In this document: positions 6,368-9,259 of the stretch, one piece after another | How the letters are laid out: each line of letters opens with the position of its first letter | How positions within the stretch are numbered: the first letter of the stretch is position 1 | Assembly (NCBI GenBank): GCA_029259875.1 | Contig: JAJDEK010000274.1 | Coordinates: 1-9,259, forward strand | Direction of reading: 5' to 3' | From: Planctomycetaceae bacterium | Lineage (GTDB): Bacteria > Planctomycetota > Planctomycetia > Planctomycetales > Planctomycetaceae | Length of the DNA: 9,259 bases | The notes under the pieces: model-generated | What the model was told of the DNA's origin: nothing | Seen by the model: the letters and a program-made list of their open reading frames with translations, nothing else | Database searches by the model: none | Position numbers and translations under genes: made by a program

Positions 6368-6423
6368 ACAGAAAGACCATTCTAATTACACTTTTAGACA
6401 GGTGGACAAAATGTACTTTCTGT
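6368..6423 (+). terminator. Inverted repeat directly after the nucleotidase stop
   Basis: ACAGAAAG (6368-6375), starting at the base after the TAA, pairs perfectly with CTTTCTGT (6416-6423). Inside it TCTAA (6381-6385) pairs with TTAGA (6394-6398). A T5 run occurs further on, at 6436-6440, rather than at the stem foot. It may mark the 3' end of the nucleotidase transcript; a classical terminator is not shown. Confidence 0.3.
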
Positions 6424-6684
6424 GATAAAGGGTAGTTTTTACTATTCAGAGAAGGTATCCTAAGAAGGGTTTCATAAATAAAGTTGTTAAATGAAAGTTG
6501 ACGAATAGGAAATATAAGAGAGAATATATAAGTAGGCACACAGAAGATCGAGAAACAGTGTTATCGGGATTGCTTTTGTGTTTTGAGTGTCTGCAGTTAC
6601 CACCTTCCCAACTTTCCTCGTAGCACTGCTACAGCCAAGCCTCACAGCGTATCCTTCCTATAGATTTTGGGATAGAACATCGAG
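6424..6684 (+). promoter_or_regulatory. Gene-free leader region of the DUF1549/DUF1553 operon
   Basis: No convincing coding frame is seen on either strand. A TTGACG at 6498-6503 is the best -35 candidate; the nearest T/A-rich -10-like stretch is at 6522-6530, but the spacing to TATATA (6525) is too long at 21 bases, so the promoter call is weak. A small perfect hairpin, GTAGC-ACT-GCTAC, lies at 6620-6632. The start codon at 6685 has no strong ribosome-binding site (GAG touches the ATG; GGGATAG ends about nine bases upstream). Confidence 0.3.
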
Positions 6685-9147
6685 ATGAAGTCTCTACTCT
6701 ATCAATGCCTCGGTTGCATGATATTACTTTCCGCGCTTTCTGTGCAGGCAGCGGAAGTACTTTCGAAGTCATCTTCGCTTTCTGTTTATCCTGAAAAAGT
6801 GGTGCTCATCGGCAAACGATCTCGCCAGCAATTGTTGGTTTCTGCTACCAAGAATAATCAAGCCATTGATCACACACGTGACGTGCAGTTTCAATCTGAT
6901 CAGCCCACTGTAATACAAGTGAACGCAGCGGGAGTGATTCAACCTCTTTCCAATGGCTCTGCCACAGTGACTGTTATAGAGGGCGCTCAGAAAATCAATA
7001 TTCCGGTTGAAGTGAAAGACTATAATAAACAAACTTTGATCGACTTCGAACGTGATGTGCATCCGATGCTTTCACGCTTTCACTGTAACGGTGGTTCATG
7101 TCATGGGAAGCAACGAGGCCAAGGTGGATTTCAACTATCCATGTTTGCCTATGACCCGGAATTCGATTTTAACGCGCTGACCAAAGAATCCCGCGGACGA
7201 CGTGCTTTTCCATTGGCACCAGGGCAGAGTTTGGTGTTGCAGAAGGGAGCCGGGAAAATCCCGCATGGTGGTGGCAAACGACTCTTAGCAGGCACACCTT
7301 ATTATGAGATCCTGCAACAGTGGATTACAGAAGGTGCTACACGTGCCGTTGCCGATGCGCCGAAACTCGTTAAGATTTCAGCGCAACCTACTGAGCGCAT
7401 CATGCAGCCCAAAACCAAACAACAAATGGTCGTGACCGCACATTATAGCGATGGTTCGACACGCGATGTCACTGATCTTGCCGAGTATATGTCGAGCGAC
7501 AGCGTCTATGTCTCTGCTGATGAAGAGGGTTTAGTGACCGCTGGTTCGTTGATGGGTGAAGCTTCCATTATGGCTCGCTATATGGGGAACTTCGCTTCGC
7601 TGGGTGTGACGGTTCCCTCAAAGAATTCTGTGCCCGACAGTTATTATGCCAAATTGCCGCGGAATAATTTTATTGATGGTTTGGTCTGGGATAAGCTCAA
7701 AAAATATGGTCTCAAGCCTTCCGCGCCAGTGAATGATGCCACTTTTTTACGGCGAGTGGCTCTTGATACCATCGGTAGAACTCCGACTGCTGAAGAAGCA
7801 CGGGCATTTCTACAGGACCCTTCTCCCAAAAAACGGGAGCGGCTGATTGATTATTATCTGGAGCAACCAGAGTTTGGCGATCATTGGGCCAATAAATGGG
7901 CTGACATGTTAAGGCCGAATCCATACAGAGTTGGTATCAAGACAGTTCTGAACTTCGATGCCTGGATTCGGGAATCGTTTCACCAAAATAAACCCCTGGA
8001 TCAATTTACGCGTGAGCTGCTAACAGCCCGCGGGGGAACCTGGCATAACGGTGCGGTTACTCTGTTTCGTGATCGTCGTGAGCCAAAAGAGCTCACAACA
8101 GTAGTCAGTCAGTTATTTCTCGGAATCCGATTGAGTTGTGCACAATGTCATCACCACCCCTCGGAAATCTGGGGACAGGATGATTTTTATAGTTTCGCTG
8201 CCTACTTTGCGAAGGTGGGGCGCAAAGGCCGAGGAATCTCAACACCGATTTCCGGATCAGAAGAAATTGTGTTTACCGCGAATTCAGGAAGTGTCAAACA
8301 TCCGCTTACCAATGCTGTGCTTGAGCCACGCCCTTTATTCGGAAAAGTTCCGGAGATAAAACCGGATCAGGATCCTCGAGAAGTATTAGCAGACTGGATC
8401 ATTTCACCACAAAATCATTTCTTTGCAGAAGTGAGTGCGAATCGCATCTGGGCTGATCTAATGGGGCGCGGAATCGTAGAGCCCATTGATGACTTCCGTG
8501 AAAGTAATCCTCCCTCAAATACACCATTGGTGAAGGCTTTGGGGCAGAATTTCCGGGACCAAAAATTTGATCAAAAAAAATACATTAAGACGATTCTTAC
8601 TTCTTACGTTTACAGCTTGAGTTCATTGCCCAATGAAACCAACATAGGTGATGGTCGCAACTATTCGCGATATTACCGCCAACGTCTGCGAGCGGAAGTC
8701 TTGCTGGACAGCATCAGTGAAATGATCGGCGTTCCCGAATCGTTTGTAGCAATGCCCGCCAATTCAACAGCCAAGCAGCTTTGGACGCATCGCGTGAGTT
8801 CCGTATTCCTGGATTCGTTTGGGCGGCCCGATCCGAATCAGGATCCTCCTTGTGAACGAACTCTGGATACGACAGTCGTGCAGGTGTTGCATATGATGAA
8901 TTCGCGCGAATTGTATTCCCGCATTCAATCATCGAACGGAAATTGTGCCAAATGGGCCAAGAGTAAAATGACTCCTGATCAAATTATGGAAGAATTATAT
9001 CTGACCGCTTATTCGCGTTATCCAACGATCGAAGAAAAAAGGCTGGGGCGTTCCCTCTTTGAAAAGGAGGGGGCGAAACGCCAGCAAGTGATTGAAGATC
9101 TGATGTGGGCGTTATTGAATACTCCGGAGTACCTTTTTAAGAATTAA
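6685..9147 (+). CDS. Secreted PSCyt2/DUF1549-DUF1553 protein with two Ig-like domains and haem-type motifs
   Basis: The 820-residue protein begins with a Sec signal peptide (hydrophobic 4-20, likely cleavage after VQA near residue 22). Order of parts: a bacterial Ig-like (BIG2) domain at about 28-110; a planctomycete cytochrome-like segment with CNGGSCHG (Cys134, Cys139, His140, a CX4CH spacing) followed by GGFQLSMFAYDPEFD; a second BIG2 domain at about 227-311; a PSCyt2/DUF1549 region at about 330-530 containing a standard CAQCH haem motif (Cys485, Cys488, His489); and a PSD1/DUF1553 region at about 555-815 with ANRIWADLMGRGIVEP. It is complete, and of usual length for this architecture. It should act in the periplasm; a redox or polysaccharide-related role is often supposed for the family, but no reaction is established. 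The gene pairs with the DUF1501-like gene 56 bases downstream. Haem binding at the CX4CH site is inferred only. Confidence 0.95.
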   Translation: MKSLLYQCLGCMILLSALSVQAAEVLSKSSSLSVYPEKVVLIGKRSRQQLLVSATKNNQAIDHTRDVQFQSDQPTVIQVNAAGVIQPLSNGSATVTVIEGAQKINIPVEVKDYNKQTLIDFERDVHPMLSRFHCNGGSCHGKQRGQGGFQLSMFAYDPEFDFNALTKESRGRRAFPLAPGQSLVLQKGAGKIPHGGGKRLLAGTPYYEILQQWITEGATRAVADAPKLVKISAQPTERIMQPKTKQQMVVTAHYSDGSTRDVTDLAEYMSSDSVYVSADEEGLVTAGSLMGEASIMARYMGNFASLGVTVPSKNSVPDSYYAKLPRNNFIDGLVWDKLKKYGLKPSAPVNDATFLRRVALDTIGRTPTAEEARAFLQDPSPKKRERLIDYYLEQPEFGDHWANKWADMLRPNPYRVGIKTVLNFDAWIRESFHQNKPLDQFTRELLTARGGTWHNGAVTLFRDRREPKELTTVVSQLFLGIRLSCAQCHHHPSEIWGQDDFYSFAAYFAKVGRKGRGISTPISGSEEIVFTANSGSVKHPLTNAVLEPRPLFGKVPEIKPDQDPREVLADWIISPQNHFFAEVSANRIWADLMGRGIVEPIDDFRESNPPSNTPLVKALGQNFRDQKFDQKKYIKTILTSYVYSLSSLPNETNIGDGRNYSRYYRQRLRAEVLLDSISEMIGVPESFVAMPANSTAKQLWTHRVSSVFLDSFGRPDPNQDPPCERTLDTTVVQVLHMMNSRELYSRIQSSNGNCAKWAKSKMTPDQIMEELYLTAYSRYPTIEEKRLGRSLFEKEGAKRQQVIEDLMWALLNTPEYLFKN

Positions 9148-9193
9148 AGTCCTCTACCCTCACAGATAATGGTTGTCTTACAACAAAAGTAAC

Positions 9194-9197
9194 AGGA
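9194..9197 (+). promoter_or_regulatory. Shine-Dalgarno site for the DUF1501-like gene
   Basis: AGGA ends six bases before the ATG at 9204. It is one of the clearer ribosome-binding sites in the window and supports this start. A short hairpin, GTTGT-CTT-ACAAC (9172-9184), sits just upstream of it. Confidence 0.6.
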
Positions 9198-9203
9198 CCA
9201 GAA

Positions 9204-9259
9204 ATGAAAAACGTTTCAAAAAATTGCAATGGAATCACCAGACGGAATTGTCTGCAACT
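9204..9259 (+). CDS. DUF1501-family protein, N-terminus only (cut by window end)
   Basis: Eighteen codons are visible: MKNVSKNCNGITRRNCLQ. The twin arginine followed by NCLQ is the start of a Tat signal of the kind seen on DUF1501 (sulfatase-like, alkaline-phosphatase-fold) proteins. The position 56 bases after a DUF1549/DUF1553 gene is the standard planctomycete arrangement, and co-transcription is likely. The family call rests mainly on that context; the Tat signal is read directly but incompletely. Confidence 0.7.
   Translation, partial: MKNVSKNCNGITRRNCLQ

Noticed and set aside
6620..6632. GTAGC-ACT-GCTAC hairpin as terminator or riboswitch part
   Set aside because: Five base pairs with a three-base loop and no T run; too small to support a call beyond noting it.
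9121..9130. Perfect palindrome ACTCCGGAGT
   Set aside because: It encodes the conserved NTPEY end of the DUF1553 region, so codon content explains it.
1..9259. Mobile element, CRISPR array, tRNA or phage genes
   Set aside because: No transposase or integrase frame, no regularly spaced direct repeats and no cloverleaf sequence was seen; all sizeable coding frames are accounted for by cellular families.

Overview
The window looks like a stretch of a planctomycete chromosome, of moderate G+C (Gimesia/Planctomycetaceae-like; the genus is a guess). The best evidence is the gene at 6685-9147. It combines bacterial Ig-like domains, a CX4CH haem-type motif, a CAQCH motif, and the PSCyt2/DUF1549 and PSD1/DUF1553 regions. 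It is followed at once by the start of what looks like a DUF1501 Tat-exported protein, the standard planctomycete pair. A regular TDEGL-type leucine-rich-repeat protein, a giant-family alpha/beta hydrolase and weak Shine-Dalgarno sequences fit the same picture.

Layout. (1) 1-1409 (+): the C-terminal part of a tandem alpha/beta hydrolase, cut by the window edge. (2) 1410-1651: an intergenic region unusually rich in nested inverted repeats. (3) 1652-2581 (+): a signal-less LRR protein built of eleven gapless 24-residue repeats. (4) 2641-5731 (-): a three-gene, probably co-transcribed unit read leftwards, consisting of a Rieske [2Fe-2S]-PSP1 fusion protein, a Tat-exported M19 (membrane dipeptidase family) homologue, and an extended SDR/NAD-dependent epimerase. 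It converges on the LRR gene. (5) 5732-5824: a divergent intergenic region with an 8-bp inverted repeat. (6) 5825-6367 (+): a HAD-type 5'(3')-deoxyribonucleotidase. (7) 6368-6684: a gene-free leader or terminator region. (8) 6685-9147 (+), then 9204 onward: the DUF1549/DUF1553 gene and the DUF1501 start, a two-gene operon.

The two most unusual genes lie next to each other in the leftward unit. One fuses a Rieske cluster domain to a PSP1 (RicT/YaaT-type) domain with a Cys-rich tail. The other has the M19 fold signature, but the first metal-binding HxD motif reads YxF and the bridging Glu position reads Asn, while the later His/His/Arg/Asp positions are kept. I see no single pathway linking the three leftward genes; their grouping is by arrangement only. 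I found no tRNA, rRNA, CRISPR array, transposase or integrase.
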